A stretch of DNA of 64,000 nt, taken from assembly GCF_030819275.1 (NCBI RefSeq), contig NZ_JAUTBL010000002.1:2533501-2597500 (forward strand). Reading direction: 5' to 3'. Source of the DNA: Agrobacterium larrymoorei (GTDB lineage Bacteria; Pseudomonadota; Alphaproteobacteria; Rhizobiales; Rhizobiaceae). The translations under genes were made by a program, and so were the position numbers. Under the pieces are notes generated by a model. That model ran no database searches and was not told the DNA's origin. It saw only the letters and a list, made by a program, of their open reading frames with translations. This document shows positions 16,953 through 26,153 of this stretch, piece by piece; the first letter of the stretch is position 1; every line of letters starts with the position of its first letter.

Positions 16953-17441
16953 ATGGCAAAAGAAATCGAACGCAAGTTTCTGGTCCGCAGCGATGAGTGG
17001 CAGCGAGAAACGACGTCTCGGAAGTCCTTCCAGCAAGCCTATATCGCCTCGATGGAAGACCGCTCGGTGCGCGTCAGGATCATGGACGATGCCGACGCCC
17101 GGCTGACCATCAAGATCGGCACCGGTGCACTTGTGCGCGACGAATACGAATACCCCATCGCTATCGAAGATGCCCGCGAATTGATGACCACCGCACTTGG
17201 CATCGTCATCGAAAAGACCCGCTACACGGTGGATCACGAAGGCTTCGTCTGGGAGGTGGATGTGTTCGACGGCATCTATCGCGGTCTCGTCGTCGCCGAA
17301 GTCGAGATGCGCGAAGAGACCGACCGCCCCGCACTTCCCGCATGGCTTGGCACCGAAGTGACCGGCGACCGGCGCTATTCCAACCAGCACATGGCCATGG
17401 AAGATCTCAGCTTGGAGCTGCGCCATGTCCTTCAAGATTGA
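16953..17441 (+). CDS. CYTH-domain triphosphatase-like protein
   Basis: A 162-residue CYTH protein. The signature EIERKFLV is at residues 4-11, and the charged tunnel strands RVRIMD, LTIK, YEYPI, EKTRY, WEVDVFDG and VVAEVEM are complete. CYTH proteins hydrolyse inorganic triphosphate or other triphosphates with a divalent metal. It overlaps the following CHAD gene by 17 bases. In many proteins the two domains are fused in one chain; here they are separate overlapping genes. Confidence 0.9.
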   Translation: MAKEIERKFLVRSDEWQRETTSRKSFQQAYIASMEDRSVRVRIMDDADARLTIKIGTGALVRDEYEYPIAIEDARELMTTALGIVIEKTRYTVDHEGFVWEVDVFDGIYRGLVVAEVEMREETDRPALPAWLGTEVTGDRRYSNQHMAMEDLSLELRHVLQD

Positions 17442-18333
17442 TCCCGCCCGCTCCTTCGTCGAGGAGATCAGGCGAAAGGCTCTTCAACTCATCGACGACG
17501 CCATCGCTCTTTTGAAGGATCAGCCGGACGGCACGGACCGTGCAGTGCATGATGCGCGAAAGAAGTTCAAGCGCATCCGGGCGCTCTATCGCTTCCTGGA
17601 AAAGGAGGTGCCGGAGTTCCGCAAGATGGAAAACGCCCGCTTCCGCGATATCGCCCGTTCACTCTCTGCCGCGCGCGATGCCGCGGCCCTGGTGGAAACC
17701 ATCACCTATCTGCAAGGCTTCGCCCGCTCCGATCCCGAACGCGACGCATTGGCAACCGTTCATGACGTTCTGAGCAAGCGCCGCGACGACGCAACCCATG
17801 AGGACGGCGACCTGCCAAAGCGGATCGAAGCGGCCATTCAGTCCTGCGAGGAGGGCAAGGACGCGCTCTCGGCCCTGTCGCTCTCCCACGGCGAAAAGAC
17901 CGCGCTGAAGATGATCCGCAAGACCTGGGAAAAGCAGCGCCGCAAGGCGCTCGATGCGCTGGACCTCTGCCATGGGCAAGCCCATGACGAGTATTTTCAC
18001 GATCTGCGCAAGAGCGGCCAGATCTACTGGATGCATCTGGCACTCCTCCAAAAGCTCTGGCCGTCGGCCATGCGCGCCAAGAGGGCGGAAGCCAAACAAC
18101 TGGTCAAACTCCTCGGCCACGAACACGACCTCTCCGTACTCGCCGCCTTCGCCGACCGCGAACCGGACAGCTTCGCAGGCGGCGAAACCCTCGCCTTGCT
18201 GCTCGACGCCATCATCGACCGGCAGCAGGCGCTGCGCGAAGAAAGCCTCGCACTTGCAGACCACGTCTTCGCTGAAACGGCCGCCCGCGAAGCGGAGATC
18301 GTTGCGCTTTTGTGGAAGCATGCGGCGCGGTAA
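17425..18333 (+). CDS. CHAD-domain protein
   Basis: A 302-residue all-helical CHAD protein with the conserved His-rich basic pattern, for example VHDARKKFKRIRALYRF (about 40-56) and YFHDLRKSGQIYW (about 190-202). CHAD domains bind polyphosphate through this basic surface. The gene overlaps the CYTH gene and should be co-translated with it, pointing to a joint role in polyphosphate or triphosphate metabolism. ATG at 17425 lies inside the CYTH gene. Confidence 0.9.
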   Translation: MSFKIDPARSFVEEIRRKALQLIDDAIALLKDQPDGTDRAVHDARKKFKRIRALYRFLEKEVPEFRKMENARFRDIARSLSAARDAAALVETITYLQGFARSDPERDALATVHDVLSKRRDDATHEDGDLPKRIEAAIQSCEEGKDALSALSLSHGEKTALKMIRKTWEKQRRKALDALDLCHGQAHDEYFHDLRKSGQIYWMHLALLQKLWPSAMRAKRAEAKQLVKLLGHEHDLSVLAAFADREPDSFAGGETLALLLDAIIDRQQALREESLALADHVFAETAAREAEIVALLWKHAAR

Positions 18334-18426
18334 CGAATATCTATCAGGCTGCAAGTCTCAGAAAATGAGCCCGGTCCTTGCGGTGTCAGATCAGTCGATA
18401 GCTACGGGTGAAGACTTGAGAGCAAA

Positions 18427-18939
18427 ATGGAAGACGAAGTAGTAGAAATGCCCGAGCCTCTAGGCTTCCACGCGAAAGAATTATTCCATCGTGGCTCTGA
18501 GTATTTTGAAGCATTTAAGATCACAAAAGACGACGAGCGACTAAAGTACCCGACCTACTTTCTTCTCGTCCATTCAATCGAGTTATTTCTGAAAAGCTTC
18601 TTAGCCGCGAAGGGTGTCACAAAACGCGAATTGAAGAAGGCAGACATCCGTCACGATTTGGAAAAGCTCTATGAGCGCTGTGATGAACTGGGGCTCCCGA
18701 AAGTCAGCTATCTGAGGGATTTTACCCGAGAGTTCAAAGATAAAAATAGCGATCACGACTTTCGATATCCGACATCCTTCATTCTTAGAGTTCCCTCGCC
18801 AAAACTGTGTATAGAGGTAGTAGATCCTTTACGAGAAGCTTTAAGACCGATCATTTCTGAAGTAGCGTTGAGAGCACAAATTGATTTTGCAGCAGAAACC
18901 TTTCATTTGAGGCCGCGCAAAATTCGCTTTTCTGATTAG
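18427..18939 (+). CDS. HEPN-like helical protein
   Basis: A 170-residue protein whose central part, LLVHSIELFLKSFLAAKG followed by RHDLEKLYERCDELGL, matches the pattern of HEPN-domain proteins (a conserved His/Glu helix, then a GHDL-like motif). The classical RNase motif RxxxxH is not evident, so it may be a non-catalytic or nucleotide-binding member. The gene is visibly richer in A/T than its neighbours and uses rarer codons, suggesting transfer. It is followed after 49 bp by a membrane protein gene of the same composition. ATG at 18427 has a weak upstream GAGAG. Confidence 0.6.
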   Translation: MEDEVVEMPEPLGFHAKELFHRGSEYFEAFKITKDDERLKYPTYFLLVHSIELFLKSFLAAKGVTKRELKKADIRHDLEKLYERCDELGLPKVSYLRDFTREFKDKNSDHDFRYPTSFILRVPSPKLCIEVVDPLREALRPIISEVALRAQIDFAAETFHLRPRKIRFSD

Positions 18940-18988
18940 TGCCACCACGTTGGCGAGTCGTCGAAAGGCATGCCTAGGACGATACATC

Positions 18989-19546
18989 ATGATCATGCAA
19001 TTAGTCTCATCTCAGTTTGCCCAAGCCGTGTTTCTCGCAATCTTTTCCGTGGTTGTCGCCCAACTACTGTCTGCAAAAGGGAAGTTGCGATGGTCTGTCC
19101 GACATGCGCACTGGTACAGGCTTCCCGCGGCAAGCAGTGATGGGACGGACTTAAATGTTGTTACACAAGAGCTTTGGTTTAACAACACTGGGCGAGCGGC
19201 AGTAGAGCAAGTCGAGATAGTGCTTAACTGGCCACCACAACATTACGAATTGTGGTCGCCGAGAGATTTCTCGCAACAAATGCTTCCAGACGGGCGATTG
19301 ATTATCCGCATTCCAACGCTCGCAGCTAAAGAATGGTTTTCACTGTCGCTAATCGACACCAAGCAGCTACCTCCGATTGTCAATGTCCGCAGTAGAAATG
19401 GCGAGGGGCGTGAAATTTTAATGTCACCCACGAGAGTTTTTTCTAAAACAATTAACATCGTCGCTGCTGTTATGATGCTTACAGGCTTGGCCACGATAAT
19501 CTACGCTTTGATTTCTGTTGGTAAAATAGTTTCAAATTTCTTTTAG
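18989..19546 (+). CDS. Hypothetical protein with terminal membrane helices
   Basis: A 185-residue protein with one membrane helix at each end (about 8-25 and 155-178) and a beta-rich middle (ELWFNNTGRAAVEQVEIVLNW, then WSPRDFSQQML) that would lie on one side of the membrane. I do not recognise a family. It follows the HEPN-like gene and shares its AT-richer composition, so the two may form a transferred unit. ATG at 18989 or 18995 is likely; a frame open to 18950 has no support. The 267 bp after it hold nothing recognised. Confidence 0.55.
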   Translation: MIMQLVSSQFAQAVFLAIFSVVVAQLLSAKGKLRWSVRHAHWYRLPAASSDGTDLNVVTQELWFNNTGRAAVEQVEIVLNWPPQHYELWSPRDFSQQMLPDGRLIIRIPTLAAKEWFSLSLIDTKQLPPIVNVRSRNGEGREILMSPTRVFSKTINIVAAVMMLTGLATIIYALISVGKIVSNFF

Positions 19547-19813
19547 CATAATGGCCAATCTTTAGCGCAGTTACTACTTGAAGCCTTCGCTAGAGCGATT
19601 TGCCTATTAACCGTCAACGCGTCGAACTACCGAGCAATGGTCGCTATTGCCTAACGAATTTGTACCTGATCAACAACTGCCGTTCACAAGCACGATTAAT
19701 GCGGTGACAAAACGTTCGACCGAAATTGACCATCGTTAAGCGCCGCAACGACCCTCGCAAATCCAACATCATCAGGATTGCAACCGCGCCCGGATGGCTG
19801 TATTTCAGCGGCC

Positions 19814-20800
19814 ATGACCGACAACACGACATCCTTCCGCCCGGACGCCACTGCCGAGGCGACGTCTTCCAGTTCCACCCTCTCCGGTGCCGCTGGCGAT
19901 TTCCTCGTGGCAGCGCTGTACCACTTCGCTCGCTTCCCGCGGTTCGAGAGCGTGCGCGATCCGCTGTTCAAGCTCTGTCAGGAACAGGGCGTCAAGGGCA
20001 CGCTGCTTCTGGCGGCGGAGGGCATCAATGGGACGATTGCCGGAACCGATGCCGGCGTGCAGACCGTGCTCTCCTATCTGCGTGCGCAGCCGGAATTTGC
20101 GAGCCTCGAGCACAAGGAAAGCCGCGCATCGAAGATGCCCTTTGTGCGCATGAAGGTGAAGCTGAAGAAGGAAATCGTCACCATGGGCGTGCCGGATATC
20201 GATCCCAACCGGATCGTCGGCACCTATGTCGATCCGAAGGACTGGAACGCGCTGATCTCCGATCCGGACACCATCGTCATCGATACGCGCAACGATTACG
20301 AGACCGCGATCGGCCTCTTCAAGGGCGCGGTCGATCCGCAGACCAAGACCTTCCGCGAGTTCCCCGAGTGGGTGAAGAACAATCCTGGCCTGCACAACAA
20401 GCCGAAGATCGCCATGTATTGCACCGGCGGCATTCGCTGCGAGAAGGCCACGGCCTTCATGAAGGAACAGGGCTTTGAAGATGTCTTCCACCTGAAGGGC
20501 GGCATTTTGAAATATCTGGAAGAGGTGCCGGAAGAAGAGAGCCTGTGGGAAGGCGCCTGCTTCGTCTTCGACGAGCGCGTCTCCGTGGTCCACGGTCTTG
20601 CCGAAGGCGATCACCAGCTTTGCCACGCCTGCCGCAATCCGATCACCGAGGAGGTGCGCCTGTCGCCGCTCTTCGAAGAAGGCGTCTCCTGCCCGAGCTG
20701 TTACGATGATCGGACCGAAGAAGACCGCCAACGCTTCCGCGACCGCCAGAAGCAGATCGAGATCGCCAAGAAACGCGGCGAGAAGCATCTGGGGCGCTAA
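19814..20800 (+). CDS. trhO: tRNA uridine(34) hydroxylase (rhodanese-like)
   Basis: A 328-residue TrhO/YceA-family protein, which hydroxylates U34 of certain tRNAs in the path to 5-methoxy- or 5-oxyacetyl-uridine. An N-terminal ferredoxin-like domain ([25 protein letters not shown]) precedes a rhodanese domain whose active loop is CTGGIRCEK with the catalytic Cys. A C-terminal zinc-type cluster HACRNPI and CPSCYDD follows. ATG at 19814 starts the recognisable protein; the frame is open to 19778. Confidence 0.9.
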   Translation: MTDNTTSFRPDATAEATSSSSTLSGAAGDFLVAALYHFARFPRFESVRDPLFKLCQEQGVKGTLLLAAEGINGTIAGTDAGVQTVLSYLRAQPEFASLEHKESRASKMPFVRMKVKLKKEIVTMGVPDIDPNRIVGTYVDPKDWNALISDPDTIVIDTRNDYETAIGLFKGAVDPQTKTFREFPEWVKNNPGLHNKPKIAMYCTGGIRCEKATAFMKEQGFEDVFHLKGGILKYLEEVPEEESLWEGACFVFDERVSVVHGLAEGDHQLCHACRNPITEEVRLSPLFEEGVSCPSCYDDRTEEDRQRFRDRQKQIEIAKKRGEKHLGR

Positions 20801-20899
20801 AGCGCCGGGCCTCCTACTGGACGCGCAAAGGACGCTTTCCCTTTTTTGAATCGACGCATCGTGCTTTGCGAAAATCGAGTCCGATTTTCGGGCCGATGC
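20793..20899. repeat. Palindromes after trhO
   Basis: A small hairpin GGCGCTAAAGCGCC spans the trhO stop (20793-20806). Further on, CGAAAATCG (20869-20877) and CGATTTTCG (20882-20890) form a stem flanked by GCATCG/CGATGC (20856-20861 and 20894-20899). The second is a palindrome type common between rhizobial genes and may serve as a transcription barrier between the two convergent genes. Confidence 0.6.
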
Positions 20900-20917
20900 T
20901 GTAATCGCCCTTAGTCG

Positions 20918-23101
20918 TTATGAAGCCTTCAACTGCTCCATCGGCGCATCTTGCTGCGCCAGCAGGTCGTGAATGCCTGCCGCAGCCAGCGGCTTGGAGA
21001 AGAGATAGCCCTGCAGCTCATCGCAGCCGCAGATCTGCAGGATCACGGCCTGGTCTTCGGTTTCGATACCCTCTGCCGTCACCGGCATGCCAAGCGAGCG
21101 GGCGAGTGCGACGGTGGCGGTCAGCATTTCCAGTGAGCGGCCGCCCTCTTCCAGCGCCACGACCAGCGACTTATCGATCTTCATGCGGTCGAAACCGAAG
21201 CGGCGCAGATAGCCGGTGCTGGCAAAGCCGGAGCCGAAATCGTCGAGCGCGATGCTAAGCCCGATCTGCTGCAACTTTTCGATGGCCGCCTGGGCGCGCT
21301 CTGGATGGTGGATGAAGTAACCTTCTGTCATTTCCAGCATGACGCGGTCCGGCGCAATTCCGGTCTCCTCCAGTACCTGCACCACATGGCCGGCAAAGGC
21401 GGGGTTGCGGAACTGGACGGGTGAGATGTTGATGGCGACCTTCAGGTCCGGCCAGGCAGCCGCTTCCTTCAGCGCCGTGCGCATGACCTGCATACCGAGC
21501 TTGTCGATCAGGCCACTCGATTCTGCTGCGGCAATGAAGACATCCGGTGAGACGGGACCGTAGCCCGGGCGGTCCCAGCGGGCCAGCGCTTCGACCCCGA
21601 TGATACGGCGCGTCAGCGTGTTGACGACTGGCTGGAAGGCCACGCGGATTTCATTGTTGTCGATGCCGTATTTCAGGTCGGCTTCCAGCTGCTTGCGTTC
21701 TTCGCGGCGCGCATCGAGATCGGCCTGATAGGCGAAATAGCGTCCACCGCCCCCTTCTTTCGCCTCATACATGGCCATATCCGCCCGCCGCAGCAGTTCC
21801 TCGCCATGGATATCACCACCCTTGGAAACGGCCATGCCAATGCTGCAGCCGATTGCGGCAACGCGGTCGCCCAGCATGAAGGGTTCGGAAACGAGTTCCA
21901 GCAGCGCATCGCAGAACTTGCGGCCCTCAATGCGGGCATCGGGTCCTTGCAGGGCAACGGCGAATTCGTCGCCACCGAGGCGCGCCAGCAAGGCATCCTT
22001 CGGCGCGAGAACCTTGAGTGCAGCGGCCATGGCCTTGATCAAGAGATCGCCCACCTCATGGCCAAAGGAATCGTTCACATCCTTGAAGCCATCGAGATCG
22101 AGATAGATGAGCTCCACATAGGAGCCGTCTGCACTGGCCGTCTCCGTCATGCGCTTCAGGCCACGGAACAGACCAGGGCGATTGTAGAGACCGCTCAAGC
22201 GATCGACCAGAAGCTCTTCGCGCATGACCGCTTCCTCACGTTTGAGCTTGCGGATCACGGCAAGTCCGAAGATGAAGAGCACAAGGAAAAAGACGCCGAC
22301 AATGGCAAAGGCGCTGAGAACCCGCGGGCGGACTTCCTTGAGGCTGACATCGCCCGGCATGGTCGAGGTCCAGGTCAGCTTGCCAAGGATCTCGCCATTC
22401 GGATCGACGATATCGACATAATAGGGCGTGGTTGCAAAGCCGTTATTGAGCGACAGCCCGTTGACCAGATAGGTCTGGCCGAGCTTGCCGACCTTTTCAT
22501 CGGTGAGATGGCGAACGAAGACCAGATAGCGCTTGCCAAGCGAGGGATCGAGCTCTCCGGATTTCTTGCGCACCAGAGCCACACCGGCGGCGGCAACGCC
22601 GTCACGCGTGCGGATGAAGCCGGTCATTTCGGGATTGGTCTCCGGTCCGGCATTGCGGATGCGGTTGATCATTTCAGAAATGCTGCCACCGAAATAGGAG
22701 CCGACGCTCCAGGGTGCCGGCGCGCCATTCTGATAGGCAAGCAGCACGCCCTCCTGATCGTCCAGAACGACGGCGGTATCGAAGAGCTCGCTATTGACGG
22801 TCATGTCACCGTAATTGCTGATGATCCAGCCGGTGCCATCCTCGGCATAGACGAAACGGGCCGCATCGTCCCAGGCGGCGTAATCATTCAGTGTCGCGCC
22901 AAGTTGATGCTGGAAGGTGGAGAGCGCCCCGCGCGTCGTCTGGAGAGAACGCTCCTCATCCAGCCGATTGGCCATCTGCGTGACATTGGTCAGCGCCGAA
23001 AGAACAAGCGCCGTGATCAGAGCGACGATAAGCGCAAAGGCGAAAAGCACACCTGCAACCGCAGATCTCCTGCCAATCATCCTCATTCTGCTCTGCCCCA
23101 C
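20918..23101 (-). CDS. CHASE4-GGDEF-EAL cyclic di-GMP protein
   Basis: A 727-residue inner-membrane protein with helices at about 14-36 and 265-287 enclosing a periplasmic CHASE4 sensor domain, then GGDEF (about 305-455) and EAL (about 475-715) domains. The cyclase site GGDEF is intact, without the RxxD inhibition site (APKD instead). The EAL domain keeps its key residues: EALARW, NISPVQF, the Glu in EMTEGYF, DDFGSG, KIDKS and the Glu in EGIETEDQ. Both making and breaking cyclic di-GMP are possible; the phosphodiesterase is the safer prediction. Confidence 0.9.
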   Translation of the reverse strand: MGQSRMRMIGRRSAVAGVLFAFALIVALITALVLSALTNVTQMANRLDEERSLQTTRGALSTFQHQLGATLNDYAAWDDAARFVYAEDGTGWIISNYGDMTVNSELFDTAVVLDDQEGVLLAYQNGAPAPWSVGSYFGGSISEMINRIRNAGPETNPEMTGFIRTRDGVAAAGVALVRKKSGELDPSLGKRYLVFVRHLTDEKVGKLGQTYLVNGLSLNNGFATTPYYVDIVDPNGEILGKLTWTSTMPGDVSLKEVRPRVLSAFAIVGVFFLVLFIFGLAVIRKLKREEAVMREELLVDRLSGLYNRPGLFRGLKRMTETASADGSYVELIYLDLDGFKDVNDSFGHEVGDLLIKAMAAALKVLAPKDALLARLGGDEFAVALQGPDARIEGRKFCDALLELVSEPFMLGDRVAAIGCSIGMAVSKGGDIHGEELLRRADMAMYEAKEGGGGRYFAYQADLDARREERKQLEADLKYGIDNNEIRVAFQPVVNTLTRRIIGVEALARWDRPGYGPVSPDVFIAAAESSGLIDKLGMQVMRTALKEAAAWPDLKVAINISPVQFRNPAFAGHVVQVLEETGIAPDRVMLEMTEGYFIHHPERAQAAIEKLQQIGLSIALDDFGSGFASTGYLRRFGFDRMKIDKSLVVALEEGGRSLEMLTATVALARSLGMPVTAEGIETEDQAVILQICGCDELQGYLFSKPLAAAGIHDLLAQQDAPMEQLKAS

Positions 23102-23216
23102 GCTGAACGCAACTACGCACCTCTACAAAGCGCCATGGTGCGGGGGAAACATTCAAAAGAGATTAAAAATACGCGCAGAAATCTGGTACGAAACGTACAA
23201 TTCTGCCACTTTTGCA

Positions 23217-23250
23217 AGAAAAAGCCCCTGCCGCGGTTGCGGAAGGGGCG
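23217..23250 (-). terminator. Terminator of metNIQ
   Basis: A GC-rich hairpin GCCCC..CCGC/GCGG..GGGGC (23225-23250) lies 27 bp after the metQ stop. Read on the minus strand it is followed by a T-rich tract (A-rich at 23217-23224 on the plus strand). Confidence 0.7.
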
Positions 23251-23276
23251 TGTTTTCCAAACCGGGTGCCGGTCGA

Positions 23277-24053
23277 TTACCAAGACGGGATGACGGTGCC
23301 GTTGTACTTTTCCAGAATGAAATTCTTCACTTCCGGGCTGTGGTAAGACTCCACCAGCGTCTTGACCCAAGGCTTGTCCTTGTCTTCCGAGCGAACCGCA
23401 ATCACATTCGCATAGGGAGACTTTTCGCTTTCGATGGCGATCGAATCCTTCTTCGGGTTGAGACCGGCGGCGGTTGCATAATTGGTGTTGATCACCGACG
23501 CGTCGGTATCGTCCAGCGAACGCGGCAGTTGTGCGGCGTCGAGTTCGACGATCTGGATGTTCTTCGGGTTCTCGGTGATGTCGGCTGGCGTGACCTTGAG
23601 GCCGACAGCTTCGTTCACCTTGATCAGGCCCTTGGAAGCCAGAACCAGAAGCGCGCGGCCACCATTGGTCGGGTCGTTCGGGATGCCGACGGTTGCGCCA
23701 TCCTTCAACTCGTCCAGGCTCTTCACCTTCTTGGAGTAGACGCCCATCGGCGTGGTGATGGTGGTGCCGACGCTGACGAGATCGAACTTGCGGTCGGCGA
23801 TCTGGTTGTCGAGATAGGGCTGGTGCTGGAAGGAGTTGGCCTGCAACTCGCCATCGGCCAGCGCCTGGTTCGGCACGACGTAGTCGGAGAATTCGAGGAT
23901 CTCGATGTCGAGGCCCTTGGTGGCTGCAATCTTCTTCACCTGCTCCATGATCTGCGCATGTTCGGCAGGTGTTACGCCGACCTTGATGGTTTCAGCCAGC
24001 GCGCTGCCGGCAAAAAGAGCTGCGAGAGAAGCAGCGATAATAAGCTTTTTCAT
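23277..24053 (-). CDS. metQ: Methionine ABC transporter substrate-binding protein
   Basis: A 258-residue NlpA/MetQ-family periplasmic protein. The signal peptide MKKLIIAASLAALFAGSALA ends at a normal signal-peptidase site and has no lipobox Cys, so it should be a free periplasmic protein rather than a lipoprotein. The family features VGVTPAEHAQIM, QANSFQHQPYLD, GIPNDPTNGGRAL and the C-terminal VAVRSEDKDKPW are present. ATG at 24053 follows GGAG. It is the last gene of metN-metI-metQ. Confidence 0.92.
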   Translation of the reverse strand: MKKLIIAASLAALFAGSALAETIKVGVTPAEHAQIMEQVKKIAATKGLDIEILEFSDYVVPNQALADGELQANSFQHQPYLDNQIADRKFDLVSVGTTITTPMGVYSKKVKSLDELKDGATVGIPNDPTNGGRALLVLASKGLIKVNEAVGLKVTPADITENPKNIQIVELDAAQLPRSLDDTDASVINTNYATAAGLNPKKDSIAIESEKSPYANVIAVRSEDKDKPWVKTLVESYHSPEVKNFILEKYNGTVIPSW

Positions 24054-24089
24054 ATGTTGTCTCCTTGGGTTTATGGTTTGGTCTCGGTG

Positions 24090-24110
24090 AGCACCGGTTG
24101 CTCCGGTGCT
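24090..24110 (-). promoter_or_regulatory. Intercistronic hairpin metI-metQ
   Basis: AGCACCGG and CCGGTGCT (8 bp) with a 5-base loop lie in the 64-bp gap between metI and metQ. No U run follows on the minus strand. A role in mRNA stability, raising metQ over metI, is plausible. Confidence 0.5.
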
Positions 24111-24117
24111 TCGTTTT

Positions 24118-24786
24118 TCAGGTCTTGCGGTTGCGCTTGTCGAAGCTGCGGGCAAGCGCGTCACCTGCGCTTTGCACCAGCTGAACCAGCACGATGAGGA
24201 CGATGACCACCGCCAGCATCACATCCGGCATGAAGCGCTGGTAGCCATAGCGAATGCCGAGGTCTCCAAGCCCGCCGCCGCCGACAGCGCCCACCATCGC
24301 CGAATAGCCGATCAGGCTGACGAGCGTGAGGGTCAGCGCGAGCGTAATGCCGGGCTTGGCTTCGGCCAGAAGCACCTTGGTGACGATCTGAAGCGGTGTC
24401 GCACCCATGGCGCGCGCCGCTTCGATCAGCCCCTTGTCCACCTCGCGGATCGCCGCTTCCACCAGCCTTGCAATGAAAGGCACGGTCGCGACGGTGAGGG
24501 GCACGATGGCGGCATTGGTGCCGATCGATGTGCCAGCAACCAGCCGGGTGAAGGGAATGATCGCCACCACCAGAATGATGAAGGGCGTGGAGCGCGCCGC
24601 ATTGACGATGAAGCCGATAATGCGGTTCGTCATAGGCGCTTCGAACAGCTCGCCCTTGCCGCTGGTGGCGAGAAAGATGCCGATCGGCAGTCCGAGCACG
24701 GACCCGACGATGCCGGAAACCGCCACCATATGCAGCGTCTGGATCAGGCCTTTGAGGAGAATGTTGAACAGCATATCAGGCGACAT
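24118..24786 (-). CDS. metI: Methionine ABC transporter permease
   Basis: A 222-residue permease with five to six membrane helices. The EAA motif that docks on the ATPase is [19 protein letters not shown] (about 130-148). ATG at 24786 overlaps the end of metN by 11 bases, indicating translational coupling. It would bring methionine across the inner membrane together with MetN and MetQ. Confidence 0.92.
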   Translation of the reverse strand: MSPDMLFNILLKGLIQTLHMVAVSGIVGSVLGLPIGIFLATSGKGELFEAPMTNRIIGFIVNAARSTPFIILVVAIIPFTRLVAGTSIGTNAAIVPLTVATVPFIARLVEAAIREVDKGLIEAARAMGATPLQIVTKVLLAEAKPGITLALTLTLVSLIGYSAMVGAVGGGGLGDLGIRYGYQRFMPDVMLAVVIVLIVLVQLVQSAGDALARSFDKRNRKT

Positions 24787-25876
24787 AGCCAAGCACCTCC
24801 GTCGTCAGGCCCGTTTCGTCATAGAAGTGTTTCGCCCGTGCCAGAACCTCGGGCGTTGCCGGGTAGGACACGACCAGCGAGCCGAAGGGCGCCCCGGCAA
24901 TCTCTTCGATGGTGCCCGCCAGAATATTCACATCCGGGCCGATCTCGGCGACAAGACGTGCAGTGAGAGGCTGGAACGCCGTATCGCCGAAGAAGACGAG
25001 ACGCACCAGAATGCGGTCGCCTGCTGCTGCTTCACTCTTCAGGCCGGACGTGACCCAATGCGGCAGCTTGACGCCGACGGCGGACGACAACAGGCTGCGT
25101 GTCGTCTCGTGGCGCGGATGGGTGAAGATATCGAAGGTGGAGCCCTGCTCGACGATCAACCCCTTGTCGATGACGGCAACCTGCGAAGCGATGGTCTTCA
25201 CCACCTCCATCTCATGGGTGATGAGCAGCACGGTCAGGCCAAGCTCGGCATTGATGCGCTTCAACAATTCGAGGATCGATTGCGTCGTTTCCGGATCGAG
25301 CGCTGAGGTCGCCTCGTCGGAGAGCAGCAGCTTCGGCTCAGTCGCAAGCGCACGTGCAATGCCCACACGCTGCTTCTGGCCGCCGGAAAGCTCTGCCGGA
25401 TAGCGCTTGGCCTTATCGCCGAGACCGACGAGATCGAGCAACGGTCCGACTTTGCGCTGGATCTCTTGCCTCGAGACACCCGAAATTTCCAGCGGCAGCG
25501 CCACATTGTCGTAAGCCGTGCGCGACGACAGCAGATTGAAGTGCTGGAAGATCATGCCGACCGAGCGGCGAAGCGAGCGCAAGCCGCCCTCGTCCAGCGC
25601 GCCGACATCGACGCCATCCACCACCACCTTGCCGGATGTCGGCCGTTCCAGCCCGTTGACGAGGCGGATCATGGTGGACTTGCCGGCACCCGAACGGCCG
25701 ATAATGCCGGAAATGCCGCCACGCGGGACGACGAAATCCACGCCTGCAAGCGCGGTGAAGGCGGGCTCTTTGCCGTTGCCGCCAAAGGTTTTCGTCACAG
25801 CCTCGAACGCCACCATCGGGTCGGCTGTCGAGGTCGGGATAGGACGCGCTGCGCCCTTACTGATGTCGGAATTCAT
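24776..25876 (-). CDS. metN: Methionine ABC transporter ATPase
   Basis: A 366-residue ATPase with Walker [10 protein letters not shown], signature [15 protein letters not shown], Walker [13 protein letters not shown] and the switch His in LLITHEMEV. The C-terminal 90 residues form the NIL (ACT-like) domain that binds methionine and inhibits transport when the pool is high. An N-terminal extension of about 20 residues precedes the domain. Upstream lie two tandem dyads (26055-26082); no SAM riboswitch was recognised. Confidence 0.93.
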   Translation of the reverse strand: MNSDISKGAARPIPTSTADPMVAFEAVTKTFGGNGKEPAFTALAGVDFVVPRGGISGIIGRSGAGKSTMIRLVNGLERPTSGKVVVDGVDVGALDEGGLRSLRRSVGMIFQHFNLLSSRTAYDNVALPLEISGVSRQEIQRKVGPLLDLVGLGDKAKRYPAELSGGQKQRVGIARALATEPKLLLSDEATSALDPETTQSILELLKRINAELGLTVLLITHEMEVVKTIASQVAVIDKGLIVEQGSTFDIFTHPRHETTRSLLSSAVGVKLPHWVTSGLKSEAAAGDRILVRLVFFGDTAFQPLTARLVAEIGPDVNILAGTIEEIAGAPFGSLVVSYPATPEVLARAKHFYDETGLTTEVLGYVA

Positions 25877-26054
25877 GCCATTGCTCTTGAGGAAACTGTC
25901 TCTTCATTCCGGCCGACGGCCCATCAGGCCACAACCGTTTACGCCGCCATAAGGCACATTCGACAATGAAAGACATCTGAGAGCATGGTCAACTTTCTGA
26001 AGACGATGACTTTCACGCCGAACCTGCGAAGGCTTTAGCGTTTCGGCCATCTGT

Positions 26055-26082
26055 GTATCGCATACATGCCGGTATGCGATAC
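26055..26082. promoter_or_regulatory. Tandem dyads upstream of metN
   Basis: GTATCGCATAC (26055-26065) and GTATGCGATAC (26072-26082) are perfect reverse complements of each other, and each is itself a GTAT-N3-ATAC dyad. Centre-to-centre spacing is 17 bp, which suits two regulator dimers. They lie about 180 bp before metN. Confidence 0.5.
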
Positions 26083-26153
26083 CGATTTATAGGCAGAATA
26101 TTTCAATTATCCGCGAATGACGGAAAAATCTGCCCGAAAGGCCCAGGCGTGGC

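Noticed and set aside
21806..24197. Long plus-strand frames opposite the CHASE4-GGDEF-EAL and metQ genes
   Set aside because: Both opposite genes are complete and recognisable; the frames are shadows.
25877..26153. Possible SAM-II riboswitch upstream of metN
   Set aside because: A GCTAAAG stretch is present on the minus strand, but I could not form the conserved stem and pseudoknot. A covariance-model search would decide.
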